Positions 26,167 through 47,700 of a stretch of 64,000 nt of DNA are shown here, piece after piece. A program made the translations under genes and the position numbers. A model generated the notes under the pieces. That model was not told the DNA's origin. It saw only the letters and a list, made by a program, of their open reading frames with translations, and made no database searches. Numbering within the stretch: the first letter of the stretch is position 1; each line of letters begins with the position of its first letter. Source of the stretch: Spirodela intermedia (taxonomy: Eukaryota; Streptophyta; Magnoliopsida; Alismatales; Araceae); the NCBI GenBank assembly GCA_902729315.2, contig LR746275.1:1396501-1460500 (forward strand), given 5' to 3'.

Positions 26167-27406
26167 CGCCACTGTCCCCTTCGAGAATTCAATTCCAGCG
26201 GCTCCCTCTCTCTCTCTCTCGCTGGTGTTCTTACTGTTTAGGCGGCAGAAGAACGACGGGATCCGAACCGTCAACAGGATTGATAACTCAGTCCAATATC
26301 ACCGTAGAATTTTATTTACTTTTCCGAATAAATCGACGAGGCTTTTTATCTTTTGGGAAGCAATTTTTCATCAGAAATTATCAAATTATAGAAAAACTAG
26401 GGAATTTCTATGCTCATTCCACCACGAAGAAGGATATAAATACAAATTCACAACATATAAGATAATGCATAAATGAGAATTATATATTTTGAAAAAGGAA
26501 TATTATAATTTTATAAAAAAAAATAATAGGTTTAAAAAGCTGGTTTCCATGAGGAAGTCAACGTACAATTTCGCCGGAGACCAATCGACTGCGGAAGACT
26601 TGTACTGTCTATGTGCGAAGCAGTACAGACATCCCAATGACGACCGGCGCCGGCGAATCCTCCGTTCCGTCGCAGTCGTGTCGGCGGCGTCGCCGTCACG
26701 TCCAGCTCACTCTGACCGCCGCCGTTCCCACGCAACCAACCGGGCGGTCAAATTTCATTCGGTATTCGGTCAACCTCTTCTGAATGAGAATTCAACGGGT
26801 TTTTTTTTTATACTCAATATTAGACCCAAAGTTTTTGAAAGATAAACCATCGAATAGTCAATGCCCATTAGAAAGCATTCAAAAGTCAAATCCAGTCAAA
26901 CCCATCCCAACCACCCAATTTGCCATGTACGTATTTGTACACACGGATTAGACCTACGAAGGTCAAATATATATAAAAATAAAATTATTTATCCCTTACG
27001 TCTAAAATATAATTTTGTAAAATCAAATTATTTATTTTTTAAGGACAGTGGGGAAAATAATATGAATACCTATTAAACTGTTGGGAAATATAATTCATAT
27101 TTATTGCTTGATCCGTATATTGACAAATTATATGATGCCGAATTCATACTCTTTTAGTTAAAACTTCCTACGTATTGATCCTCGGTGCTAGCGTTGACCG
27201 GGACAAACACGTGGCCGACGCGCTATTGAAGGCTTCGGTGGGGATGTACAGGTGGTTTCGCTCTCGTGTGGGGTCCACTGTTGAAAAAACCGTTCGATCA
27301 AGATCTGAGAGTAGAGGTTTGGAATGGGTTAGGAATCTTCGAGGAGAGCGCTAGATCCTGACGAAGACATAGAGATAATAGCGAGAGAGAGAGAGAGGGA
27401 AGGGGG
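26167..27406. promoter_or_regulatory. Shared divergent promoter region of RRP43 (-) and the ARM gene (+)
   Basis: 1,240 bp separate the two start codons, which face away from each other. GA-rich tracts lie in both leaders (about 26206-26221 and 27382-27398). A GC-rich patch at about 26550-26740 is open on both strands but has no recognised motif. No convincing TATA box was picked for either gene. Regulation by this region is inferred only from geometry. Confidence 0.5.
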
Positions 27407-28423
27407 ATGGAGGTGAAGAGGAGGACGGCGAGGTTGCTGGTGAGGAAGCTCATCAATGGCTCCTCGGAGGGGGACGAGGCGGCGACGGACGAGGCCATAG
27501 CGGAGATTCGTCTCCTCTCCAAGCACGACGATGAATTCCGGCCGCTCCTGGTCGACGCCGGCGCCGTCCCCCTGCTCGCTCACCACCTGCTCCTCTTCTC
27601 CGGCGGCAGCGGCGACGCCGCCGGCCACCGCAGCTCCTCCCATGAAGACGCCGCCGCTGCCCTGCTCAACCTCTCCATCTCGAGCCGGGAGGCGCTCATG
27701 GCCACGCCGGGGCTTCTCGACGGCCTCGCCGCCGCGCTGCGCAGCCCCGCTGCCCCCGCCGCCGCGCAGCACGCCGCCGCCACCGTCTACAGCCTCCTCT
27801 CCGTGGAGGCCTACCGGCCGATCATCGGCGGCAAGGAGGAGATCATCGCCGCCCTCTGCGCCATGCTCCGCCCCATCGCTCCTCCCCATCCGAACCCCAC
27901 CAAATCTCTCAAGGACGCGCTGAAGGCGCTCTTCGCCGTCGCCCTCTGCAAGCTCAACCGGGCGGTGATCGTCCGGCAGAGCGCCGTGCCGGCGCTCTTC
28001 TCCCTGATCGTCAACGACGGGAGGACGGGGATCGTGGAGGACTGCACGGCGGTGGTGGCGCAGGTCGCCGGCTGCGGGGAGAGCCTGGAGGCCTTCCGCA
28101 GGGTCTCCGGCGTGCAGGTGCTCGTGGATCTGGTGGACGCCGCCACCGGGACGACAGCCAGGGCGAGGGAGAACGCGGCGGCGGCGCTCCTCAACCTCGC
28201 CGAGAGCGGCGGCGAGCGGGCGATAGAGGACATCCGCGAGGTGGAGACGGCGGTCGCCGCCGTGAGGGAGCTGGCAGAATCCACGTCGTCGTCCCAGAGG
28301 GCCAGGACCAAGGCGGCGGCGCTGCTCGGCCTCCTTGTCCGCCGGCCCCAGCAACTCGAAGAGGAGGATTGGCGAGCGTCGGAGCGCGTCGCTGGCCCCC
28401 CCGCCGCCGCCGCCGCGTTCTGA
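27407..28423 (+). CDS. Armadillo-repeat protein, intronless, U-box-like ARM family without the U-box
   Basis: 338 residues, very GC-rich, one exon; the ATG at 27407 follows a GA-rich leader. Repeated ARM helices are visible: DAGAVPLLAHHLL (residues 50-62), EDAAAALLNLSISSREAL (80-97), QHAAATVYSLLSVEAYRPII (121-140), KDALKALFAVAL, RQSAVPALFSLI, RENAAAALLNLAESG and RTKAAALLGLLV. The pattern is that of the C-terminal ARM region of plant U-box E3 ligases (PUB/SPL11-like), but no U-box precedes it and there is no room for one upstream without a frame break. Such proteins are adaptors or interaction scaffolds; the partner is unknown. There is no signal peptide or membrane segment. Confidence 0.88.
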   Translation: MEVKRRTARLLVRKLINGSSEGDEAATDEAIAEIRLLSKHDDEFRPLLVDAGAVPLLAHHLLLFSGGSGDAAGHRSSSHEDAAAALLNLSISSREALMATPGLLDGLAAALRSPAAPAAAQHAAATVYSLLSVEAYRPIIGGKEEIIAALCAMLRPIAPPHPNPTKSLKDALKALFAVALCKLNRAVIVRQSAVPALFSLIVNDGRTGIVEDCTAVVAQVAGCGESLEAFRRVSGVQVLVDLVDAATGTTARARENAAAALLNLAESGGERAIEDIREVETAVAAVRELAESTSSSQRARTKAAALLGLLVRRPQQLEEEDWRASERVAGPPAAAAAF

Positions 28424-29960
28424 GCAACCGTTGGCCTGCCGCCATTGCCACTAACTCGATTCGTCATAGTCGTTCCCCTCTCGCTCTCTCCTTTCAGCTG
28501 CTGCGAACAGATCACAGATTTCACCTCACCCCTGTAAATTCCCTCAGATTTATATATGCTATATATCATATTTTGAACTCGTCCAAAAATATGATTAAAT
28601 TGTTAGATCTAATCATAGCAACATTCTTTTAATGAGAATTTTATGCTTGTATTTATTAATTCATGAGCATAATCAGAAATCGATGTTAGTTCTCGAATAT
28701 CAGGTGATTTTTATGTTTTTTCTTATTTTTCTCGCCAAAATATAAAATTCTTATTATGACTTTTTGGAAATTTTGTTTGCACCGTAAAATAAAATTAGAA
28801 ATGTGATAAAATGCTAAATACTAGTTTGCATCAAAATAATCTCATAAGCTTTTAATGATTATCCATAAAAAAGGATATTACTTCATAATGGATGACACTT
28901 GGAGAATAGGTTTTGACTCATGCCAAAAATAGAATCAAAATTACATCATCAAAGATTCACACTTGTACCCAAAAAAAGAAAATTGAACCCAGGGTCAACA
29001 CCTAGTATTGTGAGGTCAATGAGAGATATGAACACTCAAAAATTAGACTAGAAGATCGAGATCCCAAAGGTCAACTCCTCCATGGATAACAAGATTAATC
29101 ATGCTCAATGTATTGATGGATGAAAGGTTAAATAGTCAACAGTACTGTTGACTATTTTAAGATCCACAAAGCATCAAATCATTTGAAACCTCAAGGATGT
29201 TATTGCCAGAAGAAGTAAAAAAAAAGTATACAAATACAAAATCTTAATAGATATTAGAAGGTGAATCTCTCATTACGTACATATTTCTTTATTTAGTAAC
29301 CTCTAGAGTTGTGTCATTTATTTTTTATTTGATGGACTAGTTTGGAAATGTGGCATTTGGAAGATTCATAGTGCTACAACGTCTCAAAATATTGGATTTC
29401 TATTTATTTACTATTCTATTTTATAGCTAGAATATTCAACTTAAATTATGAAAATCATGCATCTATAAAATAATACAAACGTGATTCGATCAAAATATAT
29501 TTAAAAATTATGAATAGGTGCTCTAAAAGTTATTATCGCTCATAATATTTTCTATGATAATAAGTAAAATATTTTATATTATTTTTTTTACATGTTATAA
29601 AATAACTAATTAAATGAGTCTCATGGTTTATAGCTGAACCTTTTTACTATCATTAATTTGATGAATAATTGGACATGCTCTTTAAGAAAAACATAGTTTA
29701 ATCTAAATAATTCATAATTCAAGAAAAATCTAAATCATGGGTCAAGCATCTTACTCATGGCTATAATTCAAAATAGTTTAGGAACTAGGATAATTTGTGC
29801 AATTTATGTTGAGGTTTTTTTCTCCCCTAAAGATGGGGTCGTGGGAGTCTGGATCTCCTCATTTATGAAAAAAATATATCCAAGTAGGAATATAGTGGGG
29901 GGCCAATGATTTGGAAAATATGCATGAACTGGCTAGGCCTTTGTATTTGAGGTGAAAAAT
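28424..29960. other. AT-rich intergenic DNA upstream of NTRC
   Basis: About 1.5 kb, strongly AT-rich, no coding frame recognised. It contains a perfect 28-bp palindrome at 29130-29157. Confidence 0.6.
29130..29157. promoter_or_regulatory. Perfect 28-bp palindrome with paired W-box cores
   Basis: The left arm is AAATAGTCAACAGT and the right arm is its exact reverse complement, with no spacer. Each arm holds a TTGAC core (W-box, the WRKY factor site) on one strand. It lies about 920 bp upstream of the NTRC start. A regulatory role is inferred only from the motif. Confidence 0.5.
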
Positions 29961-30076
29961 TTATAAATAAATATTTGAGGGTAGAACATGAAATTGGTGT
30001 TTTAGCGAGTATTATCTTATATTTTGTATATGAAGGTATTTAAAACTCAGGCTTGGTCGCCAATGGTTCAAGACAA
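29961..30076 (+). promoter_or_regulatory. Candidate NTRC core promoter and leader
   Basis: TATAAATA at about 29962-29969 is a good plant TATA box and would start a short leader ahead of the ATG at 30077. A second AT-rich box, TATTTAAAA at about 30037, would place initiation beyond 30065 and favour the ATG at 30104. Neither is proven. Confidence 0.4.
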
Positions 30077-39871
<9,795 letters not shown>

Positions 39872-40589
39872 TCGAATGGTGCATTCAAGTTTTAGCCGGA
39901 TCACACAAAAATAACCCGTCTCCATATCCAGGAATTCCGATTTCAGATTTTTGTTTTCTTTGGAGGAAATGACCGCATTCGAGTTCTTCAATTCGATGTC
40001 AAAATGAAAAACAAGTGTTATCACGACGATACTGGCAATCATGCTGTATTTCTTTCCTTACATCTGGTTGCTTGCTGGCTCCTCCATATGCCCCTTTTTT
40101 TTGTGGTTGTGCTCCAATTGTATTCGTCTCATTTCTCTTGGAGCTATGCCATGGCGCAAACTTGGATTTCATATATGGGATAAATTATTCAACTCATACT
40201 CACCTCATGCGATTGATTCGTTCAAAGAGATTGATTCTTTTTCTTCTTTTTTTCTATCTTGGCAGATATATAAACAATCACTCTTGACTTGAGGGAATAA
40301 TAGAATGGCCCATTAGAAGCTCAAATGTGTTCATATTGGATTCAAATTCCATCCCTCATAAGTCTCACTATTTTACTCATTAAAGCCCAAAAGCTAGATG
40401 ACTCTCAAAAGATGTTTTAACTTCATTATTTAGTAATCTTGACAAAAATATCGTCTTTCATTCAAATGGTATCTATTGACAATGAAGTAGAAAACCTTAA
40501 AATCTATAAAGTAGAATAAATAATTATGTGTTTATATAAAAAAGAAAAAGAAGAGATAAAGATAATGGGTTATAATGTGTCGGGAGTTT
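39872..40589. other. NTRC 3' region and intergenic DNA
   Basis: Holds the NTRC 3' untranslated region, of unmapped extent. Small open frames (to 90 codons) lack motifs. The lower part, from about 40300, may be the remainder of the LTR of the neighbouring copia relic, but only its first 55 bases can be matched to the other end. Confidence 0.5.
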
Positions 40590-40607
40590 AATGACATTAT
40601 CAAACAC
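40555..40607 (-). repeat. LTR-like terminal repeat, copy 1
   Basis: About 55 bases match 44336-44391 in the same orientation (GATAATGGGTTATAATG versus GATAATGGGCTATAATG and onward). Its inner edge follows the polypurine tract as a 3' LTR start should. Similarity stops beyond this block. Confidence 0.65.
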
Positions 40608-41084
40608 TCTCTCTCAAGTTGGAATCTATAAGTAAAGCATGTCCAACTTGATATATGTGACATCATAAGAGATATTGGTTAGATTTTTTGTAAAGATGTT
40701 TGTGAGTTGATGAGATGAGGTCACATGAGAAGTAGAGATAAGATGTGATTGTCAATAATAAAAATAGCGACTTAATTGTCATAATATATGGGTATTAGAG
40801 AAGGAGAAAAGATATTAGAATCTTCGAGAAGTAATTGGAGTCATATCATCTCTTATGTAGTTTTAACTATAACTCGATACTCAAACTCAACATTGGAATA
40901 AGACAATCACTCTTTATTTTTGAGACTATTAGGTGACAAGGTTATCTTTGACATGTGCAGTAACCTGTAATATACTTCTAGTCATCTTTGTCACCTACAT
41001 ATCTAATATTAGAATAGACTTTGACATAAAGATGGTCATGTCGTTGATAAATGAATCTTTTTCTTGGGGCTCACTTAATGTATA

Positions 41085-41960
41085 TTAAAACCCATAGAGC
41101 TCCCTTTTAATGAAGTTGTTGTGACTCTTATATGAACTGACTATAACACTAACCATATACATAATGTTAGGACGAGTGACAGTGAGATATATTAACTTGT
41201 CTAACAATAACTTGTACCAATTAACGTCTTTAAGGAGTGGAGAGAAAGTGTCTAGAACTACATATGGGCTTCTATGGGTGAAGTCTTCGACTTGCACCTA
41301 AGAAATCTAATCTCCTAAAATATGTCGAGAGCATACTTCTACTAAGTTATGGCGAGTTTTCTATCTTAGTATTCAAATTTGATCTTAAGAAAATACCTTG
41401 GAGTCTTCAAGTCATGGATGTTGAGATGATATTATAAATAAGCTTTGGTAGAATGAATGATGTCTTCATTACTCTTAGTCACAAGAATGTTGTCAACATA
41501 GATTATAAAAATGACTAGGCTGCCGTCAATCTTTTTTATAAATACAATGAGATCCGCAACACATGACAAGAAGTAAAATATGGTGAGAAGACCACTGAAC
41601 TTGACTAACTAAGTGTGTGGACTCTGCTTGAGCCTGTATATTATCTTCTACATGAAACACACCTTAGATGACTCCTCTTGAATAACATACCTTAGAGGTT
41701 GCTCTATAAAGATCTATTTCTCAAGATTACCATAGAGAAAGGTGTTAGAAACATCTAATTGGTGGAGAGATCATGCTTGATTTACGACGAGAAAGAAGAA
41801 CACTCTGACGAAAGTGAGTCGGATGACAAGGGAGAACGTCTTAGTGTAATCGATGTCATATGTCTAGATGAAGTCACAATCAACCAAACAAGTTTTGTGA
41901 CGTGTAATAGTACTATCTAGATGATATTTGAGTGTGAACACTCTTTTATGCATTACGATG
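41085..41960 (-). pseudogene. Copia reverse transcriptase remnant, minus strand
   Basis: Recognisable pieces are DIDYTKTFS, a LHQLDVSNTFLYGN-like block, SSKVCF, KQSPHT, FIIYVDNILVT and KLIYLTVTRPNIMYMVSV, in RT order with stops between them. The catalytic box again reads YVDN rather than YVDD. Confidence 0.8.
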
Positions 41961-42414
41961 TTGACGTTTGCCAGACATGAAACTAGTGTCCAAGTCCCTC
42001 GAGCTACTAAGGCATTTGCTTCCAAACCTATGGCCACCTTTCACTTAGATACTTGTCCCACCTCAACATGCGAGTAGAGAATCGACTTAGAGGCCACAAA
42101 AAAGTCAAAGGTACAAAAAGGAGGAGAAAAGAAGATTGTAGAAAATGAAGTGAGAGATGGGATGTTGCATACATGCAGGGGTACCTTTGCATAGAGCAAT
42201 GAGAAAATGAAGATCATGTTGAGGAGCACAAGGGACGTCAATAGGAGGCACATGCAGCTCGGTGGAAGAGGGGGACGATGAATTTGTAATTGAAGTGGAG
42301 GAGGCTAATAGAGATGGGGAGTTAAGAGGAAGAGGTGATGGTGGAGAAGATGAATGGGAGAGAGTCAAAGTAGATGGATCCACAAGGACCATCAAAGAGG
42401 GAAAACCAAGTGTA

Positions 42415-42700
42415 TGGCATTGACTATACTGAAACATTCTCCTCTATTGTCTGATTCACTTCAATCTAAGTGTTCCTCTCTCTAGTCATAAATTAGGCAT
42501 GATTTCTCCACTAGTTAGATGTTTCTAACGTCTTTCTCTATAATGATCTTGAGAAATAAGTCTTTATAAAGTAACCTCTAGAGTATGTTACTCAAAGTGA
42601 GTCATCTAAGATATGTTTCTTGCAGAAGGTGATTTACGAACTCAAATAGAATGCACACATTTAATTCGTCAAGTTGAATAGTCTTCTCATCACGTGGTTA
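42415..42700 (+). pseudogene. Copia reverse transcriptase fragment in inverted orientation
   Basis: The plus strand reads YGIDYTETFSSIV, stop, LDVSNVFLYNDLEK, YVTQSESSKICFLQK and VKLNSLLIT, homologous to the minus-strand RT copy at about 41620-41860. It is therefore an inverted repeat of roughly 240 bases, about 80 percent alike by eye, lying inside the minus-strand element. Confidence 0.8.
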
Positions 42701-42949
42701 ATGACGAGGGGATGGGAAGGGATAAGTTGATATGAAGATAAAAGGGATGAAATGTGGGTCATATGAGTGGAGGCCCCTGAGTCAATAATCTACGACAATG
42801 AAGCAGAAGTAAGGCAAGCATTTGTACCTGACGTGGAGGGAGCCGGAAGTGAGCCCAGGCTAGCGAAAGAGGAGACGCTGCTAGGACTGTAGAGATTGAT
42901 GTAGTGGCAAAATATGTTGTACTCTACATATGTTAGGTTAATGTTCGAA

Positions 42950-43600
42950 AGGAGTAAGTGAGATGAGAGCTGAAAGAGCTATCGTTGGCTGGACGAAAGT
43001 AGGTTTGCCAAATTGCTTTCAACATTTGTTGACCTGGTGGTTCTACTTGCCACAATAGAGACATAGGGGGAAATAGTTGCGGCCCTTCCTATGAGAAGGA
43101 TGACTGCCTTCAAAGTGAGAAGATAAGCTATCATCATGAGCCCAAAGAGTGGCGATGATCATAGCTGAAGGAGAAGTCACCGCATTTGTGGAAGGTGGAG
43201 AGGACAAAGATGTACTAGTCATGACCCAAAGTGTCGGAGAGAAGATGAAAGCAAGACTAGGTACTTGATCACCGGAGAGAATGGAACTGTGGATCTGAAA
43301 TGCAGTGGAAGGATGAAGTCTACTAAGATACACACCAACATAGAACTCTTGTTGATAATATTGGAGCGTCAGGAGGTTCGAGGTTGATAAATGTTCACCT
43401 CCTGAATGAGGGTCTACAAGTGATTGTTGTGTGCCTAAAGAGAGAGATTGACCTGCTTGCAATTGAAGAGAGATTCAAAGATCTCTACCACTTGTTCGTC
43501 CAATTGTTGTACATCATCTTCAGATTGTCTCATAGAAGACGCGCCAACTTGATACAAGAGAGAGACTCTGTGATGTTCTACTTGATGCTATGAACATCCA
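42950..43600 (-). pseudogene. Copia gag remnant, minus strand
   Basis: The minus strand carries YLSRLHPSTAFQIHSSILSG, the copia gag landmark, then a zinc-knuckle remnant with CLYCGK and a following NKC. Stops interrupt the frame. Confidence 0.75.
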
Positions 43601-43729
43601 AGTGATAATGGCTGAGTCGATTTGTGACTAGTAGATAAAAGAAAGGTCACATAGAACTGAAGAGTCGTCTATGAGATGATGAAAGAGGTAGTAGAACTAT
43701 AAAAAGAGCTCAAAGCCAGATAATGGAGT

Positions 43730-44335
43730 GACGTGTGGGGCACTGAAAGAAGTAGAATGTTGTCCGGTAGGAGCTCTGAGGCAGGTGAGGATGGGGACGA
43801 CAGAGAAGCCGTGAAGGAGGCCATGCAGGCACAAGTGTCGATAGAGCACGGACGACGCCGAAATGACATAGGGAGGTCATAGCCTAGAGGTAGGTGTTGG
43901 CTGAGAGTGACGTGTCGGGAGGGCACGGGAGGGCACTGGCCAAGGGTGCACAGCTGACGACGAAGACCTCAAGCACGGCCGGAGGGAGGCCGCAGCAGTG
44001 GCAGTGTCCACAACGGCAACGGCGGAGGTCACAACGACAGTGGCGAGGGCCGTGGCGGCAGTGGCGATCGAGGGGAGTGGGCAGTGCCTAGGGCACGTCC
44101 GGCACAGCAGCTTGGAGTGGCTGGAGGAAGCCGCAGTGGCGGCGGCGGCAGCGCGGCGGCCTGGAGAGGGGCGGAAGCAGAGGCAGCATCAGTGAGAGAG
44201 GCAGCAGCGGAGGAGGGTTGTCGTGAAGACCGGCGGCCACCAAGGACGAGGGCGCCGATGCAAGGAACGGCGCCGGGAGGCGGGCGCCGCCGAAGGAGGG
44301 TACCACTGGAGGACTGCAGCAGTGGCTAGAGATAA
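43730..44335 (-). other. GC-rich leader segment of the copia relic
   Basis: About 600 bases, GC-rich and GCN-repeat-like, between the terminal repeat and gag. Several frames on both strands are open for 60-85 codons but are low-complexity Ala/Arg/Gln translations. It looks like an untranslated leader or a captured fragment. Confidence 0.5.
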
Positions 44336-44391
44336 CAGATAGAGATAATGGGCTATAATGAGTCGAGAGTCTAATGACACTATCGAATAGT
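44336..44391 (-). repeat. LTR-like terminal repeat, copy 2
   Basis: Matches 40555-40607; it marks the 5' end of the minus-strand copia relic. Its terminal TG has become TA. Confidence 0.6.
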
Positions 44392-44705
44392 ATCCACTTG
44401 AACCTAAAGATTAAAGATTAATTAAAAAAATTAACTTAAATAATTCATGAACCCTCTTTCGGCAAAAAAAAAACATAAATATGAGGTTCAAAACCCTCAT
44501 ACTATTTCAGCCCGACAGAAAATCTGAGTTGATTTAACTGAAAAGCAGCTTTATCTTGACTCTACTCCATTAAAAGACCTCTTCCATCCCCCCCACCTTT
44601 TTTTTTTTTTTGTTTGCTTTTCTCAAGTGCTTGGTTCGGCAAAGATTGACAAATCAGAAGGATCTACATAGAAGATGAAATTACACTGAGGTTTCAGTGA
44701 GCTCT
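44392..44705. other. Intergenic DNA, PRPL1 3' region
   Basis: 314 bases with A-rich and T-rich runs; contains the unmapped 3' end of the ribosomal protein L1 transcript. Nothing else seen. Confidence 0.5.
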
Positions 44706-47700
44706 TCAGGAACCAGGAGACTTGAAGTCAAGCATGTCTTTTATATTTAGCCGGATGGATGGCCCCATCGATGAGCATATGTATGCGCTCTTCCAGTACA
44801 CTCCTTTAGCACCAGATGGCTTGTTTGACTCCACCGATTTCTACAAGAAAAGAAAAGAAGAAGAAAGGAGCACAGGATGTTGATGAACCGCCGCCCATTA
44901 GTTGCTTGAGGTGGTGAAAATTATGAGAAATAATGTGCTCTGCTTGAAGAAAACTCACGATAGCTGCAACCAAATTTACAATGAGATCTTCATCTGGGAA
45001 GTTTGCTTTGCCAAAAGGTATGTGGACGATTCCGGTCTTGTCAACTCGGTACTCAACCTTTCCTTTCTTGAACTCTTGGATAGCCTGGAAGACGAAAATA
45101 GGTGGTTCATTTCTCTGTTAATTGTTGATTTCAAGACAGAAATGAACCGGTGAAAGCTGTATCGAAATTGGGTCACAAAAAACTGTTTTATATCCATGCA
45201 GAAGATATTGATGGTACAACATCTTTGGGCAATGCCTTGGTTGCTCATAAAAAAGCATATCGCAATAATGTTTTGTTTTTTTTTTGCCATTTAACAAACA
45301 TTGACCCAAATTTTCAGTTCTTGATTCAGGGAAGAATTTCATTATAAGTAGTCAACCCTAACCCCAACAATAATGCCTCACAGTTTTCATCTCTTCCACC
45401 AATATTTTCCGAGTCTGAATATTTTCTGGTATTAGCCTAATGCACATTCTAAAGAAGGAAAATCTTCGATCAACAGAAAGGAAGTAGAACACAGTTCAAG
45501 AACACTGATTGCATTAGACCCAGATGATTGAAAATACTTTACTAAAGACCCACATGATTTTATCCCATCTTTGCTAACCATGAAAAGCAAAGCAAGCAAT
45601 ACTCACCTGGCATGTGGGGAGACCTGCTGCTGGTCCTTATATAAAGTAAGGGAGTCCTTGTCAATTTGGCTAGAGCGCCCATTTGTTTCTAAATCCCTTT
45701 ATTCATGACTAAACAAGCTTTACCAATGGTTCCCTTACCAGTTTCATCCTTCATCTGGCTAATCAGGGTGAATGTTGAGCAACAAGCTTACATCACAGCA
45801 ATAGAGCAAGCCCTTGTCACTCACATAACTCGTCAATTTATGCTTCAAAGTAATATGCTTTCAAGCATCACCACTATATTTCCCAGTCAAGCAGACCCAC
45901 GACCTAAATAAACCCAGAGGCAGATTCAGATCATCATGAAATATTTTACTGAGACAGTCACGTTCTGTAGCTCTCTTGGTCATTGATCAACCTACACACC
46001 TGCCTACTTATCAACACTCTGATGATAGTTAGGAAACCAAATATGGGGTACACGAAGACCCTGAGATATGGAAGCATCACCTAGAACAGTCCACCAAATG
46101 TGTAGACGATATTAACTCACAACACAGACATTGATTCTCTAAAGTATTTTGCTTTGGAAGGGCATGAAAAGCAGCATGACCCAAATCCTTCACTGTTTAC
46201 CATTTTTAATGGGCTGAAATAATTAAGCTTTGTACTCAATTCACTCTTGGCATGGCCATCTTATCCAGACCTTGATCTGTCATAAAAATGGCTACTTCAT
46301 CCATGCGCAAGATGTTCTGTTGTAAAAAAACTTTGTACTCAACTCATTCTTAGTGCGTTCCATCTCCAAGAAAACAGAATATTCTAGTTTCTTACATGCT
46401 TGAAGTTGGATGCGCATACTTCATCCATTACATGAAAAGATAGGCAAATAGCAAAAATGTTCTCTCCATCCCCTTCATTATGAGAATCAAGTGCAACGAT
46501 TTGCCAGCATGCCATTTGAAATGATTGTAGACCCTGAAAACTCATAGAATAGACGCCTAGATTTTATATTTCATTGAATAGTTGTAGTCAGTATTAATTA
46601 TCCAAAGAGCTTAATTTTACCATAAAATTCTGCATCTACCCTTCGATACATGAATTATTTTACCACAAACACTGCCCCTCCGACTGCCCTCCTTGTCATC
46701 AGTAGTTTACATTCACATATGAATCAGAATTTCAGTGGAGTCATGGTCCAAAATCGAAACAAACAAAAACCAAACTTCACAGCTAGAATAGTAAATCTGC
46801 CACTGAGAAAAAGTTACTAGTCTCTCCTCGCATGCTTTGGTTAGACAAAGATTAAACCTCTAAGAACCTTAGAACCATCAAGTATATGCATTGTACCTGA
46901 GGTATATCAGTGGTAACAGTACCAGCTTTCGGATTTGGCATAAGTCCACGTGGTCCCAAGATTTTACCCAAGCTGGCAACCTGATAAAGGAAGAATTTCA
47001 AAGCAAGTGAATTAGTTAAAAGTAATTTACCTTAACTGCGAGTATAAACTACTATAAGTAAATGATAGAAACCATGGACAAAAGTCTAACGATGTGGGAC
47101 AAAATTCAGGGTCAGTTAAATGAATAATCAATAAAAAAATGATAGGTAATGACTCGCATCCATAATAATGTCATTACAATACTACAAAACCTTGGAAGAA
47201 CAAGAACTGATGCAATGTGAACGACCCAGCATATATGGAAAAGGCCAATATATTTGATTGAAGAAAGTAAATATCAGCATTAACTCACCATTAAGCATTG
47301 TTTACTCATGGCTGGACAAAAGATATTTCTAAAGACTATCCATTCTATTCAGTAAATTCCTTAATGGTTATTAATAATAATTTCAGGTGAACTGTTAACA
47401 ATTGAATGAATTAAATGAATGTAAATGACAAAATGTTCACATAAAAACCTTAGGCATCATATCTGGAGAAGCAATCAACTTGTCAAATTCCATGAATCCT
47501 CCCTTTATTTGTTGAATAAGATCTTCTCCGCCAACTATATCAGCCCCAGCATTTTTGGCTTCGTCGACCTTTTCACCTGGTATAAAAAATTTCAGGCACA
47601 TATATAACAGAACCATACCACTACTGTTTCATGCAAAAACCATTATTATTGCCTACGTTTTGGTTTCGTCTGATTATGTAAGCATTCATAAAATTTGAAT

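Larger units (their letters stand above)
40590..44391 (-). mobile_element. Decayed, rearranged Ty1/copia element
   Basis: Read on the minus strand from 44391 downward: a short LTR-like repeat (about 44336-44391); a GC-rich leader; gag (about 43600-42950); protease with IIDSGASTHMT near 42800-42750; then, where integrase is expected, an RT fragment on the opposite strand (42415-42700); a Ser/Pro-rich linker and RT on the minus strand (about 42437-41090); RNase H C-terminus (FTKNL-type residues near 40730); a GAGAGAGAG polypurine tract; and a second copy of the LTR-like repeat starting near 40607. Multiple stops and frameshifts make it inactive. The outer LTR limits and target duplication could not be fixed. 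Confidence 0.8.

Noticed and set aside
26167-26274. In-frame upstream extension of RRP43
   Set aside because: There is no ATG in the extension, and the family's conserved region starts well after the ATG at 26166.
27811-28569. 252-codon minus-strand frame opposite the ARM gene
   Set aside because: Antisense of a GC-rich coding exon; Ser/Ala/Arg composition without motifs.
30053-30076. Start of NTRC at 30053
   Set aside because: That codon is TTG; the first ATG in frame is 30077.
43894-44329. Overlapping Ala/Arg/Gln-rich open frames on both strands
   Set aside because: They arise from GC-rich low-complexity leader sequence of a dead copia element.
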